A DNA stretch of 64,000 nucleotides from Yponomeuta sedellus (GCA_934045075.1 OW203726.1:19962988-20026987), one strand, 5' to 3'. Numbered from the stretch's first letter, positions 21,603-34,900 are shown. The notes: generated by a model not told the origin, from the sequence alone. Numbers and translations: made by a program.

Positions 21603-23187
21603 GTTACTTATTATTGTAATATGAAAATTATTCTGTGATCTGTAAATATAAGGATATGTTTTTGAAATACAAAACAAGGAAAGCAGTGAAACAAAGTGTA
21701 TTTATTATTTTTTATTGAAAACAATTTACGGTGAACGAAAATAAAGTCTGTTTTAAACTATCACGTGAAATACAAACACAAAAACATACACTCTAGCGAG
21801 ATCAATGAAGTACCGGTCAGTAACAAAATCTTTTATTTCAGAATAAATGAACAATGTTTACTAATTGTGTAATATTATTTATGTAAGCTTTACATTTTAT
21901 TTAAATAATCTGATAAAGGCACAGTGTGATTGTTGTTAATCAAACAAGAGAGAAATATAATAATGATTATTAATTACTAGATTTAACAAAATAAAAAATA
22001 AAGACCTTGTATTATTACATAATTAATGTAGGTAAATTCAAATGGTATAATACCATTTTGTGGATTCTTTTAATTTTTTTAGTCCTTTCTCGTCGAAAGC
22101 ATACGATTTTGTCAGTGAAACTTATTCATTGATCTCGTGTACATTGTAAATATTGATAGTCTGTTAGCCTTTAGAATATACCTCGGCTACTATCGGATAT
22201 ATTCGTGTAAGGTAAGGTTAATTTTGTATTGTTATTTACTTTACATAACTTTTCAAAATAAAGAAAAGTTTTATACAGACCAGGAAGTAGTATTACACTT
22301 TGTGCTTTCGGCGAAAATCTAAGCTTACTCTAGAGACCGAAGTATATATTCTAAAAAGCTAACAGACTGTACACCTGTTTCTTTTATAACACCTAATCTT
22401 TATCGCATAAATAGTTATCTTAGTCTTATGCATAAAAAGCGATTCCACTAAAATACTCTTAAATAACAATAGAAAACCATTGTTATTTTCAATGTCAGGA
22501 CCCTCGTTGAAAATAATGAGGTTAAGACGGATAAGAGGAAATCTAGCCATAAAACGACTTTAACCGCCTCTTAAGAGTGTTTTAGTGATATCGACTTTTC
22601 ATAAATAAGTCCATATTAACGGACGTAGCGACAGCGGTCAGATAAATGGAATATTAGCAATGACAATAAAATGTTATTTGCCCAAATGCAATACAGATAT
22701 GCAAATACATTTATACAAATATGCATGCTGATTTATTTGAAGTCTATTGTGAATTCTACATGTAACCAAACCGTTTAATCAACTTATAAATTGTTTTCCA
22801 TTAGCAGGTTTATTTAATGGATCGTTTCTAAGTTGCAGTAACAGTTAATGTTACTTTCAAAACATGGGTTAACTGGTAGATAATACGTAATTAGCATTAA
22901 ACTCGCTTATATGTTAAACTTTGTGTTTAAACACAATAAAAAATTAATAATAATAATCTTGTCTCTGATAGCAGTTTAAAAAACGATTTCATTACACACA
23001 TCAAGATGACTGAAAAATAATATACCTACATAGCATTTTCTATGCAGACACATTTAGATGTCGATAATTTCTCTAACGAAATACTTGGAATAGAAACAGT
23101 TTCATTTTTGCTCATACCCGCTGCCGCCACACTAAAAACTCTCATAAATAGAAGTCAGCCTATTTTGAAACTGCTATACTAGAAAAC
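21603..23187. other. Intergenic, AT-rich, one MITE
   Basis: Between GPN1 and the SINE cluster. The only recognisable item is a MITE family 1 copy at 22161-22365 (ends ctgttagcctttagaatata and aaaagctaacag). A short imperfect inverted repeat around 22440-22575 ('ctcttaaataacaatagaaa' / 'ttattttcaatg') may be a decayed element. No gene-like open frame. Confidence 0.6.
22161..22365. mobile_element. MITE family 1 copy
   Basis: 205 bp with the family ends. The interior carries 'gtgctttcggcgaaaatct' as in other copies. Confidence 0.8.
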
Positions 23188-23300
23188 TTACAATCCTCCA
23201 CCAACCCGGACTTGGCGCCCGTGGTGGAGTATGGCCTAATCTTCCTGCGATGCAGGAAGAGACCCGTGCCCCAGCAGTGGGGACGTACAAAGGGTTGATA
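23188..23300 (+). mobile_element. 5S-like SINE, 3' fragment
   Basis: From 'cttacaatcctccaccaacc' through 'gtgccccagcagtggggacg' to 'gggttgatatc'. Truncated at its 5' side, as expected for target-primed retrotransposition. Confidence 0.8.
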
Positions 23301-23467
23301 TCATATACTACGAGTAGAAAACTAAATTCAAATTAAGTACTTTAAGTCACATTCTCTCTCTCAGAGAAAGCCTGCGCCCTGCAGTACGACGTCAGGCCTC
23401 AGACACACAAAAAGGACGTGAGGCTAGAGCGCGAAAAAGACGCGTCGTCTTACCAATTAATACGTTC

Positions 23468-23832
23468 GTTATCAACCCTTGTATGTCCCCACTGCTGGGA
23501 CACGGGTCTCTTCCAGCATCGCAGGAAGGTTAGGCCATACTCCACCACGGGAGCCAAGTCCGGGTTAATGGAGGATTGTAAGACAGTGGCGGGCCTTACT
23601 GTCAGAAGTCAAGCCGCCCATAAGGCCTCTGACATGGCTTAACGACTGCCATTATATGACAGCCGGCACCAACTTTTTAAAGTGCCTTGCGAAGCACGGA
23701 AGCGCTCGGAAAAATGCCACTAGCGGTAGTCACGGTACGTTCACTCATCCTGTACCTGACCGCGCCTGTGGTTGCTTAACCAAGTGATTGATTCCAATCA
23801 CTCGGTTCGCCTAGGCCACGAGCGCTTCTAAT
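23468..23832 (-). mobile_element. 5S-like SINE, nearly full copy
   Basis: About 365 bp. Read on the minus strand, the head near 23733-23780 has ggttaagcaaccacaggcgc followed by ggtcaggtacaggatg and agtgaacg, resembling the 5S rRNA internal control region. The tail ends at 'gtcccc…tatcaaccctt' on the plus strand. Confidence 0.85.
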
Positions 23833-23867
23833 TAATACACTTTCATACAAAATGTGAAGCAAAAGAA

Positions 23868-24740
23868 GTGCTCGTGGAACCGAGTGATTGGAATCAATCA
23901 CTAGAGTTAAGGGGATTATGGGCATTACCCTCTATGATAGCACAACGTGGCGCTCTTTAGGGGAGGGCTATGTCCAGCAGTGGACTAGTATAGCCTGTCG
24001 ACTAGGGTTAAGGCGCGGTCAGGTGCTGGGTGGGTGACCATCCCGCGACTACCGTTAGTGGCATTTTTGCCGAGCGTTTCCGTGCTTCGCAAGGCACACT
24101 AAGCCATTTGGTGCCGGCTGTCATGTAATGGCAGCCTGTAAGGCATGTAAGACGTAGTTTACACGTTCAGTCTGGCGTCAGTCAATTCCAACAGTCTGGT
24201 TAGACTGACGGCAGACTGATTGACCAAACTGACGGATATTCGAATATTTTACATTCATGTTAATCTAATGGCAACCCAATATAAGGGTCAACTCGAACAA
24301 ATAGTGTCAACTTAATTGGGAAGGCGCTGGCACATGTAATACAGTTTTAACTAGTACGGGTGCCTGATTTTACATAAGTGTTTACATAAGGACTTAGCTT
24401 AGTGATTAAACTAAGCTAAGTCCTTATGTAAACACTTCTTATGGTCAATAACCTTTTATTTATTTATTATTTTGATGCTTCATCAGTCTGCCATCAATCC
24501 GAGCTTGATCAATATTACGGACTGAACTGACGCCAGACTGAACGTGTAAACTCCGTCTTCGAGGCCTTTATGGGCGGCTTGATGACTTCTGCCAGTAAGG
24601 CCCGCCACTGTCTTACAATCCTCCACCAGCGCGGACTTGGCCCCCGTGGTGGAGTATGGACTAACATTCTTGCGATGCCGGAAGAGACCCGTGCCCCAGC
24701 AGTGGGGTCGTACAAACAACATAACAAAGGATTGATATCA
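23868..24740 (+). mobile_element. 5S-like SINE copy broken by two nested insertions
   Basis: The head 23868-23912 (gctcgtggaaccgagtgatt…) is split from its 5S-like block (24003-24045, ggcgcggtcaggtgctgggt then gggtgacc) by a LINE tail (23913-23999). The middle is split from the 3' half (24554-24740) by a TIR element at 24152-24553. Joined, the pieces follow the order of the copy at 35146-35512. Confidence 0.75.
24152..24553. mobile_element. TIR element nested in a SINE, with an internal perfect hairpin
   Basis: Inverted ends gtttacacgttcagtctggc near 24157 and ccagactgaacgtgtaaac near 24532-24550. Inside, 24376-24402 and 24411-24437 are a perfect 27-bp inverted repeat (aagtgtttacataaggactt…). 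No coding capacity. Confidence 0.75.
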
Positions 24741-25050
24741 CAAAATGTACTGAAGAGACGGGGCGAGGGCGCGAACTCTATATAACACGTCGCGTCTTTT
24801 CCTCGCCCCCCTAGTCCTTCGGCTTTCCTGTGTAGCCTAGGATTGAGGCTACATTATTATAATTTTAAGTTGTATTAAGTACTACACTATTAAGTAATAT
24901 TTATAAAAATACGATTCCTTCAATAACTCCTCAGAGATAGTTTAAACAAGTTGTAATAAAGGACGTAACCATTATTTTATCATATACCATCATTTCTGTT
25001 AATTATATAAAATTTGATTATAAAAAATGGATCAGATTAGCACAGGCCTG

Positions 25051-25985
25051 TGAGGAATGGCGCAGTAAAAAGGAGGCCTATGCCCAGCAGTGGGTTGATG
25101 CGGGCTAATTATAGATAGATAGAAATTTTGATTATTGAAACTGCCTCTAAGTAGTTTTTAGAGGAACCGTGTTTTTCTAAACAAGACCGTTAGTTTCCTC
25201 ATAATGCATAGAGTCGATTTCGGCGTAAAATATTTTTTTTACGTTGAAACTGGAACACGCTGTGTTCGAAAAGAATATTTTTTTTCGTGAATTTGAATTG
25301 TTCGAAAAATTTACCTTGGGCCGAAATCGTGAATTACCTAAGAAACCAAGATTATAACTAGAAAAATAAATAAAGTTTGTTTGCCATGTAATATCATAAT
25401 AAATATGAGATTTTAAATGGGATTAAAGCAACCACTGCTCTAGTATATTTAGTTCTACAACACAACCTGAGTAACATTGAACTATTTAGGCTTTAGTTAA
25501 GTAGGTACATTGTCTATAACTAATCTTAGCATCTGTAATAGGGGTATGTTTCGAGGTATGTTTAAAAATTAAGTAAACGTATGCATTTTACTGTTGTTGA
25601 CGCAAATGGCGGGTGTACTGTGATGTAACTATTTAGTGGTTCTTACTTATTGTCTTTCTTGACCAACTACAGAGGTTTCACTTCCTTCGAAAATTTAAAA
25701 AATACTTTTCATTACTCTGTATTGAGTAAACTCGAGGTTAAAGTGGAAATGTACAGGACACCTGGCAAGGCGAGAAGACGGCAGATGGACCAGGGCAACT
25801 ACAGAGTGGCGGCCGAGAACAGTACAGTGGGCAGACCAGCAGCCCGAATGATCCGACGATATAGTTGAGTCGGCGGAAGGTCCGTGGATGCGGATGGCAC
25901 GGACCGTGAGATATGGCATCTGAGGGAAAAGACCTATACCCAGCAGGGGGCAGCGATGGGCTGATGATGACAATAATATTGAGTG
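25051..25985 (+). mobile_element. Two LINE ORF2 C-terminal relics
   Basis: Bases 25051-25107 encode EEWRSKKEAYAQQWVDAG then stop. Bases 25750-25975 contain a frame-broken relic ending DREIWHLREKTYTQQGAAMG then stop, followed by 'ctgatgatgac'. The 'DRExW…' and 'QQW' endings are typical of LINE reverse-transcriptase C termini. Between them (25113-25745) I see nothing but AT-rich DNA. Confidence 0.65.
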
Positions 25986-26510
25986 AGCACACTTTAATGC
26001 AGACTGTGGTGTTCTAAGTGACGCCCGACACGATACATGACGCTGACACAAAAAACGATGAAATGATAAAACGAAAAAGCATTGCTTTTGAAATAAAACT
26101 TTCGTCCTGTTACTCAGGGTCTACACTTAAGCCAAATTCGATAAAGAATAGAGGTAAACAAACCAATTTAGGGTTATCACAACTCACGTTTTACAAATCT
26201 TCTATTGTTTACATGATTATAGCCTTTTACATGCTAATTATTTATTAACAATTCCTATTGCAGCATACTTCACTATAATCAGTCAAATAACATGCATAAT
26301 AACTTGTTATTTCGAAAAACTATAAAAAAATCGACATTAATTTTACGCGACAGCCCTACAGAAAAAGAAACATGGGACGAAATTCAGGTGTGAAAAACAC
26401 TTTGGGGAATTTAGTTTACGAGTATGCCAACGAGTGAAGTTTAGTCGTTTGTCAATACGTGTATATGGCATATGTGTGTGACAAAATGGCACAAGACAAA
26501 AACATAGAAG

Positions 26511-26803
26511 CATATGATTGTGAATTAAATCCGATAGAAATCATATGGGGGCAAGTAAAATGCCATGTTGCTGTCAAAAATTAAACTTTTTAAATGGCCG
26601 AACTAAATAAAGGTCCTGTTACATGAAGCAATAAGTAAAATTACTGCAGCAGCATGGCAACGTTGTGTTGAACACGTAATTAAAGAAGAGAAGAAAACGC
26701 CAAATTTGGTGGTGTAATGGATAATGTCATTGATGAATTTATTATTCAAGTCTCCGGAGACACAAATTCATCCTCCTCTTTGGCCAGTGACAGTGATGAT
26801 TAG
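26511..26803 (+). pseudogene. DDE-type (Tc1/IS630-like) transposase C-terminal relic
   Basis: Reading fragments in different frames: DCELNPIEIIWGQVKCHVAV (26516 onward), then KVLLHEAISKITAAAWQRC… to a stop near 26715, then DNVIDEFIIQVS…SLASDSDD to TAG at 26801-26803. ELNPIExxW carries the third catalytic acidic residue of DDE_3-type transposases, and the order and acidic serine-rich end fit that family. At least two frameshifts and stops make it inactive. I see no matching upstream catalytic aspartates or TIRs. Confidence 0.75.
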
Positions 26804-27299
26804 TGTGAACATATGAATATAAATATATAATAAAGAACCTTATTTTATTGCAATATTTGCAGTAGGTCCTAATATCTTCATTTTCATAGTAGCATCTATA
26901 GGTACTTATTAATATTATAAAGTTGAAGAGTTTGTATGTTTTTTGCTTAAACTCGCTTAATTCTATTAGCAAAATCATGCGGCATGGCTCGCGTGGATGT
27001 TTGTTACATCTGTGTGTCATATTTCAGTGTTGTTATATGTCATATTCAAATCGGTTAAGCCTTTCACTATAAAATCATAAACAATTTTCATAAGCATTTT
27101 ACATTAGTAGGAAGAACGATTATTATTTGTATGAAAATGATTCCTAGAAAAGGTTGTTAACATCTATTTTGCCTTTTAGGTGTAAACAAGTCGTTGCCTA
27201 GCAACGGTTTGATAATCGCTATTCGTTATCGAATTTGGCTCAGGTATAGATTGTGGTACAATGACAATTGCATGAACTTGGCGATTTCATTTCGTTGCT
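26804..27299. other. Intergenic, nothing recognised
   Basis: AT-rich with no repeat I can assign. The 92-aa minus-strand open frame here (26742-27020) has no family-like motif and overlaps the transposase relic. Confidence 0.5.
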
Positions 27300-27425
27300 G
27301 CTTCAAGTCTACGCGCGCACATACATCGAACCTTCTAGGCGTCAATGGTATGAAAAAACACTCCACGTGACCCGACCATGTATCTGTCAAGGTACTGTAA
27401 TGCACTAATAGAATCGAGGCCCTGG
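27300..27425. mobile_element. Half of a MITE family E element
   Basis: 'gcgcgcacatacatcgaac', 'ccacgtgacccgaccatgta', 'actgtaatgcactaatagaa' match the interior and one end of 54717-54862 in reverse. Confidence 0.6.
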
Positions 27426-27503
27426 AGTGCGATTACGTAACTCCTCCACTGTATGGAGTAGTCTGATTTAGCCTGCTCCGAACCGACATCAAATACATAC
27501 AGT

Positions 27504-28056
27504 CTGTTAGCTTTTAGAATATGCCTCGGACTCTAGAGTAGGCTTCGGTTTTCGCCGAAAGCACACGAGTGTGTAGAAGAATGTACTCACACGTGTAAGT
27601 AGAAGAGGGACATCAATAGTTGCCCGCCACATATTGCTCTGAAAATATGGCCCGTTTAGAAGCCCAGTCATATTAGTTTCGATGTTTCTATTACAGAGTG
27701 CTTAGTGCGAGTTTGACAGATCCAATCGAATAACTTTACCTCCGCGTTAATCGAGCATTGAGTAGTGAGTAAGTTAACCGTTCGAACTGGCAAAACGCTG
27801 TCACAGTACAACTCGCACTCGCGTTTATTCGTGTTTTGGCCGGTAAACGTGTTCACTTCTCAACGTAAACCATTACAACTCGCACTCAGCAATTTTTCTT
27901 AATTTCCATACTTGTCGCTAGGTGGCGCTTCCTCGATGCCATAGGAATATGAGTTTACGTTCACGCGATCGAGTAGTTAAAAAACTCGCACTAAGCACTC
28001 TGGACTATATCCGATTCTATCCGATAGTAGCCGAGGTATATTCCAAAAGCTAACAG
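27504..28056. mobile_element. MITE family 1 copy split by a nested MITE
   Basis: The outer ends ctgttagcttttagaatatg and its complement ending 'aaaagctaacag' are in place, but the middle is replaced or interrupted. The family interior resumes at 28002 (ggactatatccgattctatc), right after the nested element at 27695-28001. Confidence 0.85.
27695..28001. mobile_element. Nested 307-bp MITE with 20-bp TIRs
   Basis: TIR agagtgcttagtgcgagttt at 27695-27714 and its exact complement ending at 28001. It is inserted inside MITE family 1, so it is the younger of the two. The interior has no coding potential. Confidence 0.88.
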
Positions 28057-28063
28057 AGTACAT

Positions 28064-28135
28064 ACCACTTTGGAGTCGTCTAAATGCTTAACCCGATAGA
28101 GTGGAAAGTTAATACAAAGGCTGGTCGGATCTTCC
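28064..28135 (-). mobile_element. Partial MITE family F
   Basis: 'ccactttggagtcgtctaaa', 'cccgatagagtggaaagtta' match one half of the family in reverse orientation. Confidence 0.6.
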
Positions 28136-28449
28136 AATAAAAAATTAAGTAAGCGAACCCGGGATTAAATGATTAAAAAAAGCATTGAATTGTATAGAAA
28201 ATTATGACAAGTAATAACTTCCTAATAATGTCCCAGACACTGCAGCGTCCGAGTAATCTCTTCACCCATTTACTGTGAGTGAAGGTGCCACGCTGCATAA
28301 GTAATTTCATTACGTAGATGCAAAGGCCGAAGCCTTCCTTGGGCGGGCGTCATTTACCAAAACCACAGCCTGTATGATTGTTATTTTCCATTCATCGATC
28401 AGTCCATTGCTGTTCAATTTCAGATGCTGTAAATAAATAACTTACATCA

Positions 28450-28528
28450 AACCTTCCAGCGATGCAGGAAGAGACCCCTGCCCCAGCAGTGGGGACATAC
28501 AAGGGTTGATATAGATAGATATAGAGAT
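28450..28528 (+). mobile_element. 5S-like SINE, 3' terminal fragment
   Basis: 'gcgatgcaggaagagacccc', 'gccccagcagtggggacata', then 'gggttgatatagatagata': the tail is extended by short GATA-type repeats, as at other insertions of this family. Confidence 0.75.
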
Positions 28529-28919
28529 ATAAATCATAGGTCTCGGAGATATTATTCTACTGGTGAGTTGTACAAAAAAGCGAAACACAACATAAAGAAA
28601 AAAGTATAACGAGTTGGTGTGGAGTGCGAAATGCATCATCTTACAACGGTAACACAGTAATAACACAGAGTATCTTTCAGTGTCAGTTCTGCATACCTAG
28701 CACGCGATATCCGAACGCGATACAATGATATAACTTAAAGTTATTTAAATACAAAAACACCGCCGTATCGAGTCCCCACATCGTTTGCATGCTTGACATG
28801 GCGCTGTAAGAAGGCTGCAACAAAACCGACAGCGCTGATTGGCCAATGAAGCCGCCATCTTGTTCAATCTGTTCCCTGATTGGCTGCGCTTCCTAGCCGC
28901 CCGCCGTCTGCGCTAGCAA

Positions 28920-31900
28920 CTACATTTTCACCTGTTTCTGTCCATAACACGCGTCGAGAACGCTGGATAGGTTGATGGCGGGTAAAGTGGGTGCAACGCC
29001 TCTGCCCGCCCGCTCTAGTGATGCGTCTGTGAGCATCCAAGCTGGGTGGTAGCTTGGCGCTCCAAAGCTGTCTTTGTAGCCTAGGGCTGGGTTCGGCCAC
29101 GTGTTGTATTTGCTGCCTATTGAGGTGTATCTGTAAAGGGACGAAGGAACAATGAAAAGGACAAAGGAACAGTGTTAAATAACTAATAAATGAAATAATA
29201 TAAGACTTATTTTATAACGTACATATGTTTAATAGTCCGTGCAAGTTTACTTTAATTTTATCAAACTCTAGCGCATTCCTGTAACAATAGATTTTAAGTG
29301 GTGGTACAAATAAATAAAAAAATCATAATAATAAGCAACGTTGACGTCCCGCTAAAGAGGCTTTCAGCGTTTTATGCAGGCGTTCTCTCAGAGAGAGTAT
29401 ATTTCACCGCGTGATGTCTGTCAACTACTCGGACACTTAGGTTTCCTCACTGTGTTTTCCCTCACATAGCGAGTGGTAGTGCTACTTGGTGTATGATTTT
29501 TTTTATATACGCCCCACTGTAAGGCACAGGCCTTCTCTCAGAGAGGGTGTGAGCTTAATTACCACGCTTGCTCATTTTCGCTTGTCGTAAAAAACCATGA
29601 ACTGTATTTCTATGAAAGAAGCCCCTGTAGTCTACCGAACCCACCCAAATTCTTCCCGCGGGTGTCGTAAAAGGCGACTAAGGGACACAAACCGGAGCTC
29701 GTGGGCAGCAGCGCCCCCTGCAGTACAATTCCACCAAATTGCGATCCCCAACCCGCATGCCCAGCGTGGGGATTATGGACATTACCCCCCCCCCTATTAT
29801 TTCACAACCTTGCGCTATGGCGGTCATTAGGGGAGGGCTATGTCCAGCAGTGGACTAATATAGCCTGAAGAAGAAGTCTACCGAACAACTTCACATATCG
29901 ATATCGATTCGATATCAACCCTTGTATGTCCCCACTGCTGGGGCACGGGTCTCATCCTGCATCGCATGAGGATTAGGCCATACTCCACCACGGGGCCAAG
30001 TCCGTGTTAGTGGAGGATTGTAAATAATTTAGATGCATGCAGATGCCAGACAGTGGCAGGCCTTACTGTCAGAAGTTATTAAGTCGCCCATAAATGTATA
30101 TAACGCCATTGTTAGATTTGTAAAGAACCTATAGAATAAGAAATGCATCTAAATTATTTATGATACATAAGTGATATCCTGAAACCGATATAGCAAAAAA
30201 AAAACCAATAAGTTGACTACTAAATTCTCTTTATATACCTACTGAGTGTTTTACAATGTGAAACAATTTTATTTAACACGTTTTTATTATACGGCACCGT
30301 GACAAAATAAACACGAGGCTAAATAAATATAAAATTCAATAGCTTGCGTGACCTATTACAACTATTAGTTCTACTTGTTAATTTACGTCACGCTACGAAG
30401 AGTTTTATTTCGTTTTACAAATCGCACCCTCAGAACGAAAGTGGCCTAAGTAAAAAAATAGTGAAATTGAGTTATAATCATAGAGTCATAAAAAGGTATG
30501 CCGTGGACGGAAGATTCGCTATGCTCTTTTTTTTACAATAAGTGCCTTTGTTTTACTATTCATCGTATAGAGCATACCTTTTTATGTCTCTCTATGTTTG
30601 TTAGGTACCTACTCAATTTTTTGAGAATTTTTTGAGTATTTAAACTATTTTTTGACTTAGGCCTCTTTCGTTCTGAGGGTGCGAAATCAAAGCCTATATT
30701 TGTACCAAACGTGGCACAGAATATATTTCTATAGACTTTTGTTCTTTCACTGACGATTATCAAATTTAATATAGGATTCATCTTGTAAATCGACAAAATA
30801 CTTTAACTATTATTGCGACTGTCTCTTATCAGTCATGCATGACTCATGAATGAGATAGCTCGTAACCCGCTCGGAATTAAGGCGAGAATGCAACTCTCTG
30901 TAAACGTAACTTTACCTTCACCTTATTTATAGATACTAGGGTTGTTGAGGAACTTGTTATGAGGATGAGAAATCTGGCAGAAGAGGATGAGGATGCAGGA
31001 GACTTCTCTCTCTCTCCCTCGCACATATCGTTTCAACAAAACTTATAACTATATTATTTTTAAAGCACTAACCCGTGCTAAGGACATTGTTTAAAAACCT
31101 ATTTAGAGGCTAAAAATTCCACACATGCCGGGATTCGAACCCACGACCTCTGGCTATCCGTGCCAGATATCCGGGGCACGGATAGCCAGAGGTCGCGGGT
31201 TCGAATCCCGGCATGGGTGGAATTTTTAGCCTCCAAGAAGGTTTTTAAAAACTTATAGCTCTCCTTTCTACTAAATTCTTCTTAAAACGTGAGGAAGAGG
31301 ATTTTTTTAAAATAATTTCAAGAAGAGGATGAGGAACCTCAAAAATATGAGGAAATTCCTCATTTTGAGGGAGAGGAATCCTCATCAATCCTAATACGTA
31401 CACATACATAAACATACGCCAGGTAGGCAGAGGCCAGGGTTTGCCATTCATTTGCCACGAGCACGACAAATATCTCGTTATTTTACAAACATTAAAATGT
31501 TCTCAAGAGGGATGCCAAAATTAAAATCAGTCGTAATATTGCCATTCATTTGCCACGAGCACGACAAATATCTCGTTATTTTACAAACATTAAAATGTTC
31601 TCGAGAGGGATGCCAAAATTAAAATCAGTCGTAATATTGCCATTCATTTGCCACGAGCACGACAAATATCTCGTTATTTTACAAAAATTAAAATGTTCTC
31701 GAGAGGGATGCCAAAATTAAAATCAGTCGTAATATTGCCATTCATTTGCCACGAGCACTACAAATATCTCGTTATTTTACAAACATTAAAATGTTCTCGA
31801 GAGGGATGCCAAAATTAAAATCAGTCGTAATATTGCCATTCATTTGCCACGAGCACGACAAATATCTCGTTATTTTACAAACATTAAAATGTTCTCGAGA

Positions 31901-34900
31901 GGGATGCCAAAATTAAAATCAGTCGTAATATTGCCATTCATTTGCCACGAGCACGACAAATATCTCGTTATTTTACAAACATTAAAATGTTCTCGAGAGG
32001 GATGCCAAAATTAAAATCAGTCGTAATATTGCCATTCATTTGCCACGAGCACGACAAATATCTCGTTATTTTACAAAAATTAAAATGTTCTCGAGAGGGA
32101 TGCCAAAATTAAAATCAGTCGTAATATTGCCATTCATTTGCCACGAGCACGTCAAATATCTCGTTATTTTACAAACATTAAAATGTTCTCGAGAGGGATG
32201 CCAAAATTAAAATCAGTCGTAATAATATTATAGCTTGTATTACTTCAGGGGCATTATTACTTAAGTATCCACTGAGTTAAGTGACGTTGACTTTTTTTAA
32301 GCTACTCCAGCTGTCAATTGCATAATTTTTTTGACACTTTGGAGTTATCTCAATGCTTCACTCGATAGAGTGGAATGTTAGGCGTTCTGTTTCAATAGAT
32401 ATGGCGAATACTCGTCAATATTTGAGTGCGTGCAGCAATGAATGTTTATGAAGCGAAAAAGGATCGTGGCAAGAGGCAAACCCTGATGTTTTCCATCTTC
32501 GCACTTCATGCACAGGTGTGAGTGAACGAATGTCTGAATGAATGACTGGACAAATAAAAATGCATACTGCCCTGCATGTATTACAAAAGTAGCAATAACA
32601 ATTACACATCACATCGATAAATGAATTAATGAATGTATGAATTAACGGATGTATGAATTAATAGGCACTGCACTGTGTTATGGAATTAAGTTAATAATTA
32701 ACCAATAACTGAATGAAAGAACGAATGAATTATGGATTGATTAAATGAATGAATGATTGAACAAAGGAATATGTATGTAAACAGATATTTTCTCCAGCTC
32801 ACCCCTTATCGTAGAGACTGCAGTAAGGCACGCGTCTGCTGTGGATGTAGCTCCAAATCTGATGGTAGGACCAGTTGAGTAGCGGCGAGACCCGCATCAC
32901 TTGTGGCCAGTTTTCGTCCGTTTTCTGTGGATTTCAGAAAGTTTATTTTTACAATGACAACAGCAGACACCTGTTTGAAAATAAATAAATATTCATGGAC
33001 ATATTACCTACACAAATCTTGTTAGCCCTATACTAAGTACAACTGTTACAGGCTATGACTTGTGTTACAGGCGCTAACTCGTCGATAGATTTAATACAAT
33101 AAATACATAGACAACATCCAAGACCTGAGACAAACCAGAAAAGTTCGTTTGCTAGTTTGACCCGGCCGGGGATCGAACCCGAGACCTACGGTTTTACAGT
33201 CAGCGTGCCACACACACCGCTGCGCTACCGATGCCGTAGTTAAACTAATAAGATATACTAAGCATGCCAGCACGTCATGCATGGCCCTCCACCAGATGGT
33301 ATGACAACCTGGTTACAGTGGCGAGGAGTCGCTGGATGCGGACGGCACAAGACCGTGAAGCTTGGAAAACCATGAGGGAGGATGCCCTGCTATAGGCGTC
33401 AAATGGCTGATGATGAAGCATGCCAGAATTTACGATTTCACGAGTTCTAGCTTTTAGAATTTTGTATTAAACTTTTCAACTAACAACTATAACTTTCAAC
33501 ATAATCACTTGTCCTGGTCCGAAACTAGGATACGCTGTGCAACCGTCACCAGGCAAGGACATTTATAATATAAAAGTTAATGACTGAAAGTGTTGGTAAG
33601 CGCAAATCTCGGAAGTGCATAAAATAGCATACCCTGTGCTATGGTAACCAGGCAAGGGCGCCACAAACATGGAAATACACCCAGACTGAGGCAATTTCTA
33701 CAATTGGGACCTACCTATTCGGAGTCAAACCCGCCACCTCCAGGATGATAATGAGACGTGATACTGCTATACCAACGAGCCAGTCAGGCGAGACGAGGGG
33801 AAGTGTCGTTATGTTATTGGCTTATGTCCGGCATTAGCCAAATATGAGCCGATGGATCGGATTGCAAATTTGGAAAATACCTGCATGAACTGTAGACTTT
33901 CGCAGTAAGGATCTGTCCGTCTCGTTCCCAACAGGCAAGCCTTCAATCTTCTGTCCTTGTCTAAGATTTTCTGCAGTGTCTCTTTCATACCACCTTCTGT
34001 GTGTTCTAGTTTCAGTTCGTAGTGTTTCTCTATTTCAACTATGAAGTCTTCTAGTTCTCTGTGAAAAAAGGCATTATTGTTTCTAATCAACTGTACTGCA
34101 CGGTAAACTCAACGTTACACAGTTTTATTTAAATACAATCTCAATGATTTTATATTGGAACTGTAGGTATGAGGAATTCTATAAAGTGAAATAAATCGTT
34201 CTCGTCAGTTTTATACCCAGCATCATTTTCAGTATGAACACAGTTAACAGAGTCAACGATATCAACCCTTATACGTCCCCACTAATGGGGCAAGGTTCTC
34301 TTCCTGCATCGCAGGAAGGTTAGGCCATAGATATATAATGACGTATAATTTCATTGTTTTTTACACCGTCGATTTAAATACCCGTCGATAGAAATACAAC
34401 AATGTGTCTGTCAAGGTGTTTGCTCGTTAGTTCATGTCATGAATTTAAGAAATATCAGACCTTATTATCAATTTCTTATTTACCGTATAATTATATACTA
34501 TATTGCACACGAAAAGACAATACAGGAAAGTTGATGTAAGAAAATACTTGTAGGTACGAAGGTGAGCTTATCTCGAACAAATACTAAAACAGAATAAAAT
34601 AATTATTTAAGTGGGGTACCATACAACAATGCTTTTTTTTGTTTTTTTAATAGATATTAATAATAGCAACAGGTAGACGCATGAAATATTGGCGGAATAT
34701 CTAATTGTATATTTACTTTAATTTTAATTTATAAGGCCTACTCACACTAGAACTTTCTCGGAAAGCTTTCCTCACGGCCCATCTCTAATCCAGAGAGGAC
34801 TAGATGAATGAATAGATGACGCTAAAGATTTGAACAAATCTTTGTTCAAATGTCGCCGGGATTTCCACAGTGAATCGGTAACATTTGTGTTTCGCAAAGA

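Noticed and set aside
31443..32226. CRISPR-like direct repeats
   Set aside because: Units are contiguous 98-bp copies without spacers, in a eukaryotic intron; this is satellite DNA.
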